DNA of 32,906 bases from NCBI GenBank assembly GCA_934281565.1, contig CAKQXI010000009.1, positions 1 through 32,906 of the forward strand. The letters are read 5' to 3'. Below the pieces are notes generated by a model. It was not told where the DNA came from. It did no database searches and saw only the letters and a list, made by a program, of their open reading frames with translations. Position numbers and translations under genes: made by a program. This stretch comes from an uncultured Prevotella sp. Lineage in GTDB: Bacteria > Bacteroidota > Bacteroidia > Bacteroidales > Bacteroidaceae. The first letter of the stretch is position 1, and every line of letters begins with the position of its first letter. Positions 1 to 7,665 of the stretch are shown here, one piece after another.

Positions 1-2281
1 TGATGAAGTAACCACGACCTGTCTGGGACAGTATGTTCACGATAGAGCCATCCATCTTCTGGAACTTAGACTCAGAGTCGAAGTTACCAATGACCGTTAC
101 CTCTGTGGAAGAAGTACGCAACTGCATCTCTACCTGAGTAGTCTTATGAGCCTCAACACGGAAAATCTGCATAGCTGATAAGACACTACCATTAGCAAGG
201 CGAGTTCCAGAAACCAACATATAGATACCAGCATCGAGTGTTACACCTTTCTTGAAAACCTTGCTCCAAGTGATAGCATCCTCATCATATTCCATCAAAC
301 TGGTAGAACCATCCTCATTGATGCGAGTAATGGTAAAATGGCTATAATACTTAGGATCATCCACTGCGCCATTGCCCTTATAGTCGATGACCAATGTACC
401 CTTGCCAGCAGCAACCTGTCCTGTTGCATCGAAATCAACATCTATCCATTCGCCATCCTGCTTGTACTGGGTCTTCTTCGTAACAAGGTCAACTCTTGCC
501 TCTATGCCTAAACTACGAGCCACATCAACAAAGAATATCTTGCGAGAACGATTATCTGTCAATCTCGCATTCCATACACCCACTGGAGTCTGTGCGATGG
601 CGAGGGCTTTCTTGTCTGGATTGATACGGATGTTAGCCTTAATCCAAGCTACCAACTTGGCAGGATCCTTACGGAATGTATCGGCATCTTTCTGGCTGAA
701 AGATTTCTCAAAGAACTGCTTGAATGGATGGATGATCATCTCATCCTCCACACGTGGACTCACTTGATCACTATTAGCGTTGAAGCTATCGTCAAGGATG
801 TCCACCTGCATATCACGCAAGTCCTTGGCACTCAAAGTAGAGAGCAGGGCGATTGCACGGTCGAGGTTGTCCTTGTGCTTTACTAAGAAGTCAAGGATAA
901 CGGCATGGTTGCCACTGGAAGCCACCAAGAAGTCGGCAACCTTATCAGCAGGCAAACCGTTAGCTTCCGCAGCCTTGCGTGCAGTTTCTGGTGTATAGAA
1001 AGTGGCAAGATAAGCATGGCGGATAGAATCCTCGTAAGCGAAACGCTCCAAGTTCTTAGCACGTTGCGCTGGAGTCACCTCAGGAAGCACAGCCTGTCCC
1101 ATTGGAGGCACAATGTCGAAAGAATCCTTATAAGCCACGAAGTTGGCAAGATTACGGGCATCCCTATCCATGTGGATGGTCACGATGTTCTCCTTGCCAA
1201 AAGAAGCCTTGGAAAAGCCATACTTGCCGTCCTTGGATGCCCAAATCATCAGGTCACCCTTGCCTGCGGTAAGGAATGTCTTGCCATTGGCATCAGTGTA
1301 CTTGGTTACTGCGCTATAAAACTCAGCATAGTTATATATCTTGAAATCAACACGAGCACCATCCACTGGCTTGCCGTTCTCGTCTACGACATTGAAGTCG
1401 ATGCGAGCGGTCTCACCATAGTTGCTTATCAAGTTAATCTCCGTATAATTAGAGGTACGTAGCAAGACTTCCTCTGGACCATTGTAATCACCAAAAGCCT
1501 TGGTATGGGTCAACATGGCCCTGGCTGCTGGCGCATTGAACCAACCGAGGTTCAACACTGCCTCTGGCTCACAAGCACCAAGGAAATACCACTTGCCATC
1601 AGCCCAAGCCTCTACCCAAGCATGGTTGTCGTCGGTATGTGCCCAACGGGGAGTATATACTTGACGAGCTGGGATGCCTACGGCACGGAGAGCTGTAACC
1701 GTAAAGGTGCTCTGTTCGCCACAACGACCGTATGCCGAACGAACAGTAGACAACGGAGCAGATGTGCGGGCATCGGCAGGACGATAAGTTACTTTCTCGT
1801 GGCACCAGTGGTTCACTTCCAAGATAGCATCATACATACTCATGCCGTTCACACGGTCTTTCAGTTCCTTGAAGAACACCTCACGGGCATTGTCAAGGTT
1901 CTCATTGTTCACACGGAGAGGCAACACGAAATGGCGGAACAAAAGTTCTGGCACCTTGTTGCCCCAGCTCATTTCCTTGCGAGCCTCGAAACTATACTTC
2001 ACGTTCTGGAGATAGAAAGCTGTGGAATAGTCCGTGACATCGGCGAGAGGCATATAGGCATAGAGAAATTCCAGTGCCTCGTTCTCGGCTGTCGTAGGTT
2101 TAAGACTCTTGGTGGCAAAGAACTTCTTCCCCACCAAGTTCATTCTCTGCTTAAAGGCGGTCTCCACCTTAGTACGGTAAGCGGCATCGGTGATGAAGTG
2201 ATTGTCGGCACCACCTGTCGCAAATGTCAGTTGGTATGAAGTCATGACCAACATGGCTAACACAAATAGTTTTTTCTTCAT
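1..2281 (-). CDS. Secreted transglutaminase-like protein (3' end outside window)
   Basis: The minus-strand frame is open for 760 codons from ATG 2281-2279 to the left edge, so the C-terminus is missing. It starts with a signal peptide (MKKKLFVLAM..., hydrophobic to about residue 21, then ATGG). A transglutaminase-like domain lies near residues 150-240. Its likely nucleophile is C187 in GRCGEQS and its likely catalytic histidine is H220 in DDNHAWVEAW. The third triad residue is unclear because the following stretch reads WYFLGACEPE. After about residue 270 there are beta-rich stretches resembling carboxypeptidase-regulatory or Ig-like folds (NVVDENGKPVDGARVDF). The family contains proteases and cross-linking enzymes, and the substrate cannot be read here. 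It is divergent from cutC with an 83-bp gap. I found no clear minus-strand -7 box in that gap. Confidence 0.85.
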   Translation of the reverse strand, partial: MKKKLFVLAMLVMTSYQLTFATGGADNHFITDAAYRTKVETAFKQRMNLVGKKFFATKSLKPTTAENEALEFLYAYMPLADVTDYSTAFYLQNVKYSFEARKEMSWGNKVPELLFRHFVLPLRVNNENLDNAREVFFKELKDRVNGMSMYDAILEVNHWCHEKVTYRPADARTSAPLSTVRSAYGRCGEQSTFTVTALRAVGIPARQVYTPRWAHTDDNHAWVEAWADGKWYFLGACEPEAVLNLGWFNAPAARAMLTHTKAFGDYNGPEEVLLRTSNYTEINLISNYGETARIDFNVVDENGKPVDGARVDFKIYNYAEFYSAVTKYTDANGKTFLTAGKGDLMIWASKDGKYGFSKASFGKENIVTIHMDRDARNLANFVAYKDSFDIVPPMGQAVLPEVTPAQRAKNLERFAYEDSIRHAYLATFYTPETARKAAEANGLPADKVADFLVASSGNHAVILDFLVKHKDNLDRAIALLSTLSAKDLRDMQVDILDDSFNANSDQVSPRVEDEMIIHPFKQFFEKSFSQKDADTFRKDPAKLVAWIKANIRINPDKKALAIAQTPVGVWNARLTDNRSRKIFFVDVARSLGIEARVDLVTKKTQYKQDGEWIDVDFDATGQVAAGKGTLVIDYKGNGAVDDPKYYSHFTITRINEDGSTSLMEYDEDAITWSKVFKKGVTLDAGIYMLVSGTRLANGSVLSAMQIFRVEAHKTTQVEMQLRTSSTEVTVIGNFDSESKFQKMDGSIVNILSQTGRGYFI

Positions 2282-2305
2282 ATCGAGATTTTTTGTTTAT
2301 TTTTA

Positions 2306-2337
2306 TTTTGTATTGTCTTCGATTTGCTCTATCTTTG
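2306..2337 (+). promoter_or_regulatory. Predicted cutC promoter
   Basis: TATCTTTG at 2330-2337 matches the Bacteroidota -7 consensus TAnnTTTG. TTG at 2308-2310 sits 19 bp upstream as the -33 element. The cutC ATG follows at 2365 after a short A-rich leader. Confidence 0.7.
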
Positions 2338-2364
2338 CAGCAAGAAACAAATAAAACAAAACAA

Positions 2365-3120
2365 ATGGAAAGAAAAGATTTCAAGTTTGAGATATGCGCC
2401 AACGGCGTAGAGAGTTGCTTGGCTGCCCAAGAGGGCGGTGCCGACAGAGTGGAATTATGCGCTGGCATCCCAGAGGGTGGCACTACCCCATCGTATGGCG
2501 AGATAAAGGTTGCTCGCCGAGTACTCAAGTCTACTCGCTTACACGTTATCATCCGTCCAAGAGGTGGCGACTTCCTCTATACTCCACTGGAGATTGAGCG
2601 CATGGAAGAAGACATTCGCATCTGTCGTGAGCTGGGCGTGGATGGCGTTGTCATCGGTTGTCTCACCCCAGAGGGCGAGGTTGACATGGAAGCCAACCGC
2701 CGTCTTGTGAAGTGTGCCAAAGGTATGTCGGTTACATTCCACCGTGCCTTTGACCGCACTGCTCACCCTTTCAAGGCAATGGAAGACATTATCTCGCTCG
2801 GTTGCGACCGCATCCTCACCTCTGGTCAGCAGCCTAAGGCTATCGAGGGTACTCGTCTGCTTGCCGAACTCCAAGAAAGAGCCTTAGGACGTGTCATACT
2901 CTTGGCTGGTTGCGGTGTCAATGAAAACAATATCCACGACATCTTCAAGGCTACTGACATCCATGAGTATCACTTCTCGGCGAGGGTGGAAGTTCCCAGC
3001 TTGATGAAATACAACAACCCAGAAGTATATATGGGAGCCGAGGGCGCAGACGAAGCCAACAGCCTTGTTACTTCCGCCGAGAGAGTGAAAGACACGATAG
3101 CCAAGCTGCTAAACTCATAA
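2365..3120 (+). CDS. cutC: CutC family protein
   Basis: This 251-aa cytoplasmic protein begins MERKDFKFEICANGVES, followed by AAQEGGADRVELCA and EGGTTPSYG, the characteristic N-terminal beta-strand and loop of the CutC TIM barrel. Later blocks VIIRPRGGDF, GVVIGCLTPEG, VTFHRAFD and GCDRILTSGQ are also typical. The length matches the family (about 250 aa). CutC was named for copper homeostasis in E. coli, but its biochemical activity is not settled. The start is set at ATG 2365 because the upstream in-frame ATG at 2293 lies before the predicted promoter. The gene converges on the fucosidase at 4455-3115: its TAA stop is the complement of that gene's last Leu codon, giving a 6-bp tail overlap. 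Confidence 0.95.
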   Translation: MERKDFKFEICANGVESCLAAQEGGADRVELCAGIPEGGTTPSYGEIKVARRVLKSTRLHVIIRPRGGDFLYTPLEIERMEEDIRICRELGVDGVVIGCLTPEGEVDMEANRRLVKCAKGMSVTFHRAFDRTAHPFKAMEDIISLGCDRILTSGQQPKAIEGTRLLAELQERALGRVILLAGCGVNENNIHDIFKATDIHEYHFSARVEVPSLMKYNNPEVYMGAEGADEANSLVTSAERVKDTIAKLLNS

Positions 3121-4455
3121 CTGTATCTCCACTACCTTGTCTATATCGGTAGGAACCTTATCCAACAACAAGGTAACACCACCCTTGCACTTCTGTACCT
3201 TGACTGGTGCCTTGGTCACAAAGTCGAAAGCTTTCTTCACATTCTTATCTCCCAAAGGCAAGAAAAGTCCCTTATCTTGAAGATTAAGGATATGAACAAA
3301 GAGGCGATTACCCTTGCGTGTCGTCACTCCCCAGTCGTGGGGAGCCACGATGCCAGCACGAGTACCATATATCGTCTCGCCATAAGTCTTCATCCAGTCA
3401 CCCATCTCTTTCAAACGCTGCACAGCCACCTCTGGCAACTCACCATTAGGCTGAGGTCCGATGTTCATCAAGAGGTTGGCACCCTTGCCTGCTGCATTGA
3501 CGAGATACTGTACCAAAGTCTTGGTCGACTTATAATCTTGGTCAGTTATCTTATAACCCCACATACCGTTCATAGTCTCACAAGTCTCCAAAGGCAAGCG
3601 ACTGATGTCCTGACCAGACAGTCCTGCCTTGTTCTCTCCGGGAAGGTCACGCTCGAATATCTGGATGTCCTCACCAGCAAAAGGTGTAGAATGATGGTTG
3701 TTACCTATCAAGCAATTAGGTTGCAAACGATGAATTAAGGCATACTGCTCTGGCAACTGCCAATCAAAGTCAGGGTTCTGGTCTTGATCCCAGAGTCCAT
3801 CAAACCAAATGGCACCTACCTTACCATAATTGGTCAGCAACTCCGTAAGCTGATTGTTCATGAACTGGTAGTAGCTTTTCCAGTCACCTTGTGGATTGGG
3901 ACGACCTGTTCCACGACCTGTCCTACCCCATACGGCATCTTCACGATACCAGTCAATATGTGAGTAATAGAAGTGGAGACGGATGCCTTGCTTATGGCAC
4001 TCATCCGCCAACTCTTTTACTACATCACGCTTGAAAGGCGTTGCATCCACTATATTATAATCGGAATACTTCGTCTTGAACATGGAGAAGCCTTCGTGGT
4101 GGCGAGTGGTAAAACAGATGTACTTGGCTCCAGAGGCCTTGATGGCTGCTACCCATTTGGCAGCATCAAACTTAGATGGATAGAAACCACTTGCCAACTT
4201 AGCATACTCCTTGTAGTTGAGATTGTTGTTGGTCATGGTCCATTCGCCAGTGGCTAACATACTATAAAGCCCCCAGTGCAGGAAGATGCCGAACTTGTCG
4301 TCTTGGAACTCCTCACGAGAGGCAAGGTTCTCCTTGGTAGGTTGATAACGTTGTACATCCACAGGCACGTTATTCTGTGGATTGGCTTGTGGTTGTGAAT
4401 AGGCGCTTGTCGACAAACATAGGACAAACAGCGCAGAGCAAAAAACTTTCTTCAT
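3115..4455 (-). CDS. GH29 alpha-L-fucosidase, secreted
   Basis: This 446-aa protein hydrolyses alpha-L-fucosyl linkages by the retaining GH29 mechanism, probably in the periplasm. A signal peptide covers residues 1-20 (MKKVFCSALF..., cut near AYSQ). GH29 landmarks are FGIFLHWGLYS (H60, W61), ICFTTRHHEGFSMF (H119-H120) and GAIWFDG, whose Asp (D219) fits the catalytic nucleophile. The length covers the catalytic domain and a short C-terminal beta domain, without extra carbohydrate-binding modules. It faces away from two further GH29 genes, across a 158-bp divergent promoter region. It is only moderately similar to that pair, so it probably belongs to a different GH29 subgroup. Linkage preference cannot be read from sequence. 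Confidence 0.93.
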   Translation of the reverse strand: MKKVFCSALFVLCLSTSAYSQPQANPQNNVPVDVQRYQPTKENLASREEFQDDKFGIFLHWGLYSMLATGEWTMTNNNLNYKEYAKLASGFYPSKFDAAKWVAAIKASGAKYICFTTRHHEGFSMFKTKYSDYNIVDATPFKRDVVKELADECHKQGIRLHFYYSHIDWYREDAVWGRTGRGTGRPNPQGDWKSYYQFMNNQLTELLTNYGKVGAIWFDGLWDQDQNPDFDWQLPEQYALIHRLQPNCLIGNNHHSTPFAGEDIQIFERDLPGENKAGLSGQDISRLPLETCETMNGMWGYKITDQDYKSTKTLVQYLVNAAGKGANLLMNIGPQPNGELPEVAVQRLKEMGDWMKTYGETIYGTRAGIVAPHDWGVTTRKGNRLFVHILNLQDKGLFLPLGDKNVKKAFDFVTKAPVKVQKCKGGVTLLLDKVPTDIDKVVEIQL

Positions 4456-4483
4456 TACTTAGGATTTTGTTTGGTTTTGCCCA

Positions 4484-4515
4484 CAAAGATACAAGGATTT
4501 GTGCAAAGTACCAAA
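4484..4515 (-). promoter_or_regulatory. Predicted promoter of the leftward fucosidase
   Basis: CAAAGATA at 4484-4491 is TATCTTTG on the minus strand, a perfect -7 box. CAAA at 4512-4515 gives TTTG 20 bp upstream as the -33 box. The start codon (4455) lies 29 bp downstream. Confidence 0.7.
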
Positions 4516-4565
4516 TAATTCAAAAATATTTTAATAAAAAGATACCGTGAAAACATTTTTTTTAT

Positions 4566-4573
4566 TAACTTTG
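4566..4573 (+). promoter_or_regulatory. Predicted -7 box for the tandem fucosidase pair
   Basis: TAACTTTG at 4566-4573 fits TAnnTTTG and lies 40 bp before ATG 4614. No convincing TTG -33 box precedes it, so this promoter may depend on an activator. Confidence 0.5.
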
Positions 4574-4613
4574 TGGCGAAAAGAAAACATTTAACTAATA
4601 ACACTATTACTGT

Positions 4614-6002
4614 ATGAAGAATTTTAACCTTTTGGTTTTAGGATTCACACTGTCTGCCGCATCACTTTCTGTCCATGCACAAGAACAGCAAGTGCAGGGG
4701 TTTGTACATGAGCAATCCAAGACAGAGGATTATGTGTGGCCTACCGACCCACAAGTTTTAGAAAAGCTAAAGCAATGGCAAGACAAGAAGTTCGGCGTAC
4801 TGATGCACTGGGGACTTTATAGTGTTCCGGGCATCGTTGAGTCATGGTCCATTTGTTCGGAAGATGTTGATTGGATCTCACGCAACAAAGACATGAGCTA
4901 TGCCGACTACAAAAGATGGTACTGGGGACTGAAAGACAAGCTCAATCCTGAGAAATTCAATCCTGATGAGTGGGCGGACATCATGAAAAAGGCTGGCATG
5001 AGATACATGATCTTCACGACCAAGCACCATGATGGTTTCTGTATGTATGACTCTAAGTACACCGACTTTTCCATCGCCCACGGTCCTTTCGCCAACAATC
5101 CTCGCATGAACATCGCCAAGGAGGTATTCGAGGCTTACCGTAAGAAGGACTTCATGATTGGTTGCTATTTCTCCAAGCCAGACTGGCATTGCGAATGGTT
5201 CTGGAATCCTTATTATGATACGCCAAACCGCCGTATCAACTACAAGAAAAAACAGCATCCCGACTGGTGGCAGAACTACCGCAAGTTCACGCAAAACCAA
5301 CTTAACGAGTTGACTACCGATTATGGTAACATCGACATCTTATGGCTTGACGGTGGATGGATCACGGGTGAAGATGTTGGACTTGACACCGTATTGGTGG
5401 ATGCTCGCAAACGTAATCCTGGCATGATTAGCGTAGACCGCACCATCCGTGGCAAGAACGAGAACTACCAGACACCAGAACGTGGTATTCCTACGACACA
5501 GCAGAACATTCCTTGGGAAAGTTGCATCACACTTAGCAATGACTGGGGATGGACACCAAACGCTCCTTTCAAGTCACCAGAGAAAGTGATTGCCATGCTA
5601 TCCGAGATTGTCGCCAAAGGTGGATGCTTGGCATTGGGCGTTGGTCCTAAGTATGACGGTACTATCGAACCTGCCGTAACGGAACGACTTCTGAAAATCG
5701 GCAAGTGGCTCGATGTCAATGGTGAAGCTATCTACTCTACCATAACGACTCCTCATTATAACGACGGTAAGGTGTGGTTTACCGCCAACAAGGACGGCAA
5801 GACTTTCTATGCTATCTATACTCCACAAGACGGGGAGCAGTTGCCACAGACTATTTCTTGGACTGTCAACAAACCTAAGGGAAGCGTGACATTGCTTCAG
5901 ACAGGCAAGAAAGTAAAATGTACGAAGAAAGGCGACAATATCACCGTTGCTGTTCCAAAGGATGCAGCCAACGAACCTCTCGTCTTCAAGTTTAATATGT
6001 AA
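4614..6002 (+). CDS. GH29 alpha-L-fucosidase, first of tandem pair
   Basis: This 462-aa exoglycosidase is predicted to release alpha-L-fucose. A signal peptide covers residues 1-22 (LSAASLSVHAQ). GH29 motifs are FGVLMHWGLYS (H65, W66), FTTKHHDGFCMYDSKYTDFS (H138-H139) and DILWLDGGW, with D246 as the likely nucleophile. A C-terminal beta-sandwich region covers about residues 380-462. The next gene, 26 bp downstream, is a close paralogue: the block from about residue 125 to 250 is nearly identical, pointing to tandem duplication. The two genes are probably co-transcribed and end at the terminator at 7419. Mucin or milk glycan fucose is the likely substrate, by inference from the family. Confidence 0.93.
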   Translation: MKNFNLLVLGFTLSAASLSVHAQEQQVQGFVHEQSKTEDYVWPTDPQVLEKLKQWQDKKFGVLMHWGLYSVPGIVESWSICSEDVDWISRNKDMSYADYKRWYWGLKDKLNPEKFNPDEWADIMKKAGMRYMIFTTKHHDGFCMYDSKYTDFSIAHGPFANNPRMNIAKEVFEAYRKKDFMIGCYFSKPDWHCEWFWNPYYDTPNRRINYKKKQHPDWWQNYRKFTQNQLNELTTDYGNIDILWLDGGWITGEDVGLDTVLVDARKRNPGMISVDRTIRGKNENYQTPERGIPTTQQNIPWESCITLSNDWGWTPNAPFKSPEKVIAMLSEIVAKGGCLALGVGPKYDGTIEPAVTERLLKIGKWLDVNGEAIYSTITTPHYNDGKVWFTANKDGKTFYAIYTPQDGEQLPQTISWTVNKPKGSVTLLQTGKKVKCTKKGDNITVAVPKDAANEPLVFKFNM

Positions 6003-6016
6003 TATTTATATATAAT

Positions 6017-6022
6017 AAGGAG
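6017..6022 (+). promoter_or_regulatory. Strong Shine-Dalgarno before the second tandem fucosidase
   Basis: AAGGAG lies six bases before ATG 6029. Nearly all other starts in this window lack a Shine-Dalgarno, as is normal in Bacteroidota, so this one stands out and confirms the start. Confidence 0.75.
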
Positions 6023-6028
6023 AAATCT

Positions 6029-7399
6029 ATGAATAAGATAAAGTTATTGATACTGGGCTTGGCATTGGCAGGTAGCTCCGCTTCTCTTGCCCAGAACTCA
6101 TACATACATAAACAGTCGGCAGTGGATGGCTATGTATGGCCAGAAGACCCACAAGTATTGAAGAAATTGGAACACTGGAGAGACCAGAAGTTTGGTGTTC
6201 TTATGCACATGGGGTTATATAGCGTGCCAGGTATCGTAGAATCATGGTCTATCTGCCCAGAAGACTGGATCGTACGTGAGAAGAAGCCTACATACGAGAC
6301 TGACAAACAGTGGTATTGGAGCCAGAAAGACTCGCTTAACCCTGTCAACTTCAACCCTGACAAATGGGCTGAAGTTATGAAGAAAGCGGGCATGAAGTAT
6401 ATGCTTTTCACGACCAAGCACCACGATGGCTTCTGTATGTTCGACTCCAAATATACCGACTTCTCCATTGCTCACGGTCCTTTCGCCAAGAACCCTCGCA
6501 TGAACATTGCCAAGGAGGTGTTCGAGGCTTACCGTAAGAAAGGTTTCATGATTGGTTGTTATTTCTCCAAGCCAGACTGGCACTGCGAATGGTTCTGGAA
6601 CCCTTACTTTGCGGTTGCCAACCGTATGCAGAACTACAAACGAGACCGTCATCCTGACTGGTGGCAGAACTACCGTAAATATACACAAAACCAGCTTAAT
6701 GAGTTGACATCCGATTATGGTAAGCTTGATATCCTATGGCTTGATGGCGGCTGGGTCACTGGCGACGAGATTGGGCTTGACAGCATCTTGGTGGAGGCAC
6801 GCAAGCGTAATCCAGGCTTGATCAGCGTAGACCGTTCCATCCGTGGCAAGAACGAGAACTACCAGACACCAGAACAAGGTATTCCTGCCAAGCAGTTGGA
6901 TATTCCTTGGGAGAGTTGCATTACCTTAAGCCATGCATGGGGTTGGGTGCCTAACGCACAGTTCAAATCTGCAACCAAGGTGATTGGCATTCTCTCCGAG
7001 ATTACAGCCAAAGGTGGTTGTCTGGCATTGGGTGTTGGTCCTAAGGCAGACGGTACATTACAGCCCGAGGTAACAGAACGTTTGTTGAAGATTGGCAAAT
7101 GGCTCAATGTTAATGGCAAAGCTATCTACTCCACCGTGAACGCCAAGCATTACAACGACGGTAAAGTATGGTTTACCGCCGACAAGGATGGCAAGACTCT
7201 GTATGCTATCTACGCTTTGGAGGATGGTGAGAAAACGCCAAGAACCATCTCTTGGACAGTCAACAAGCCAAAGGGCAAGCTCATTTTATTGCAAAATGGC
7301 AAGGCTGTGAAATACAGCATCAATGGTGACCAAGTAACCGTTACTATCCCTGCTGGCACCAAGAACGAGCCACTGGCATTTATGTTTCACGTGAAATAA
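6029..7399 (+). CDS. GH29 alpha-L-fucosidase, second of tandem pair
   Basis: This 456-aa paralogue of the preceding gene has a signal peptide ending near SLAQ (residue 22). It keeps the FTTKHHDGF block and the likely nucleophile D239 in DILWLDGGW. The conserved HWG motif near the sugar pocket reads H60-M61-G instead of H-W-G. Trp at this position is usual in GH29 and is present in the other two fucosidases here, so specificity or rate may differ. An AAGGAG Shine-Dalgarno lies at 6017-6022, six bases before ATG 6029. That is unusual for this phylum and suggests efficient independent initiation in the operon. Confidence 0.92.
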   Translation: MNKIKLLILGLALAGSSASLAQNSYIHKQSAVDGYVWPEDPQVLKKLEHWRDQKFGVLMHMGLYSVPGIVESWSICPEDWIVREKKPTYETDKQWYWSQKDSLNPVNFNPDKWAEVMKKAGMKYMLFTTKHHDGFCMFDSKYTDFSIAHGPFAKNPRMNIAKEVFEAYRKKGFMIGCYFSKPDWHCEWFWNPYFAVANRMQNYKRDRHPDWWQNYRKYTQNQLNELTSDYGKLDILWLDGGWVTGDEIGLDSILVEARKRNPGLISVDRSIRGKNENYQTPEQGIPAKQLDIPWESCITLSHAWGWVPNAQFKSATKVIGILSEITAKGGCLALGVGPKADGTLQPEVTERLLKIGKWLNVNGKAIYSTVNAKHYNDGKVWFTADKDGKTLYAIYALEDGEKTPRTISWTVNKPKGKLILLQNGKAVKYSINGDQVTVTIPAGTKNEPLAFMFHVK

Positions 7400-7418
7400 T
7401 TTCTCTCAAATAAAAGCC

Positions 7419-7466
7419 ATGAGGGGAATTCCATGATATACAATGGAATTCCCCTCATCCTTTTTC
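7419..7466 (+). terminator. Rho-independent terminator after the fucosidase pair
   Basis: A perfect 16-bp stem (ATGAGGGGAATTCCAT at 7419-7434 with its complement at 7443-7458) has an 8-nt loop and is followed by CCTTTTT. It closes the fucosidase operon about 60 bp before the insertion sequence. Confidence 0.9.
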
Positions 7467-7566
7467 CCTATCCTTATCGTTTCTCCAATACGTTACTATC
7501 TATGACTGCAAAAAGAGTCTTAAACCTTAATTCCGCAACACTATTGTAAATTAAACCTTTTAAATA

Positions 7567-7591
7567 CCTGAGCAACAAAAAGTTGCCCAGG
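7567..7591 (+). terminator. Hairpin inside the IS left end
   Basis: CCTGAGCAAC (7567-7576) and GTTGCCCAGG (7582-7591) pair over 9 of 10 positions with an AAAAA loop and are followed by ATTTT. Placed before the transposase promoter, it could stop transcripts entering from the host side. This role is inferred. Confidence 0.45.
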
Positions 7592-7593
7592 AT

Positions 7594-7624
7594 TTTGCCA
7601 TGTCGAAGAATTCACTTATCTTAG
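7594..7624 (+). promoter_or_regulatory. Predicted transposase promoter
   Basis: TTTG at 7594-7597 (-33) and TATCTTAG at 7617-7624 (-7, close to TAnnTTTG) are 19 bp apart. The transcript would begin near 7630, about 30 nt before ATG 7661. Confidence 0.55.
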
Positions 7625-7665
7625 TGTTGCAAAAATAAGCAAGAGAATCCGACGATAGACATGGC
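7597..7665 (+). repeat. Inverted repeat masking the transposase start codon
   Basis: GCCATGTC (7597-7604) is the exact complement of GACATGGC (7658-7665), which contains the transposase ATG at 7661. The first arm lies upstream of the predicted transcription start. Only read-through RNA from outside the element would fold over the start codon. Confidence 0.5.

Noticed and set aside
905..1462. Open plus-strand frame of 185 codons opposite the transglutaminase-like gene
   Set aside because: The minus strand has a continuous 760-codon frame with signal peptide and catalytic motifs. The plus-strand frame has no recognisable motif and is its antisense shadow.
2293..2364. Upstream in-frame start that would lengthen CutC by 24 residues
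   Set aside because: It precedes the predicted -7 box, and the added residues do not resemble the CutC N-terminus.
3115..7399. Polysaccharide utilisation locus
   Set aside because: Three GH29 genes cluster here but no SusC, SusD or PUL regulator gene is present between the window edge and the IS, so the definition is not met.
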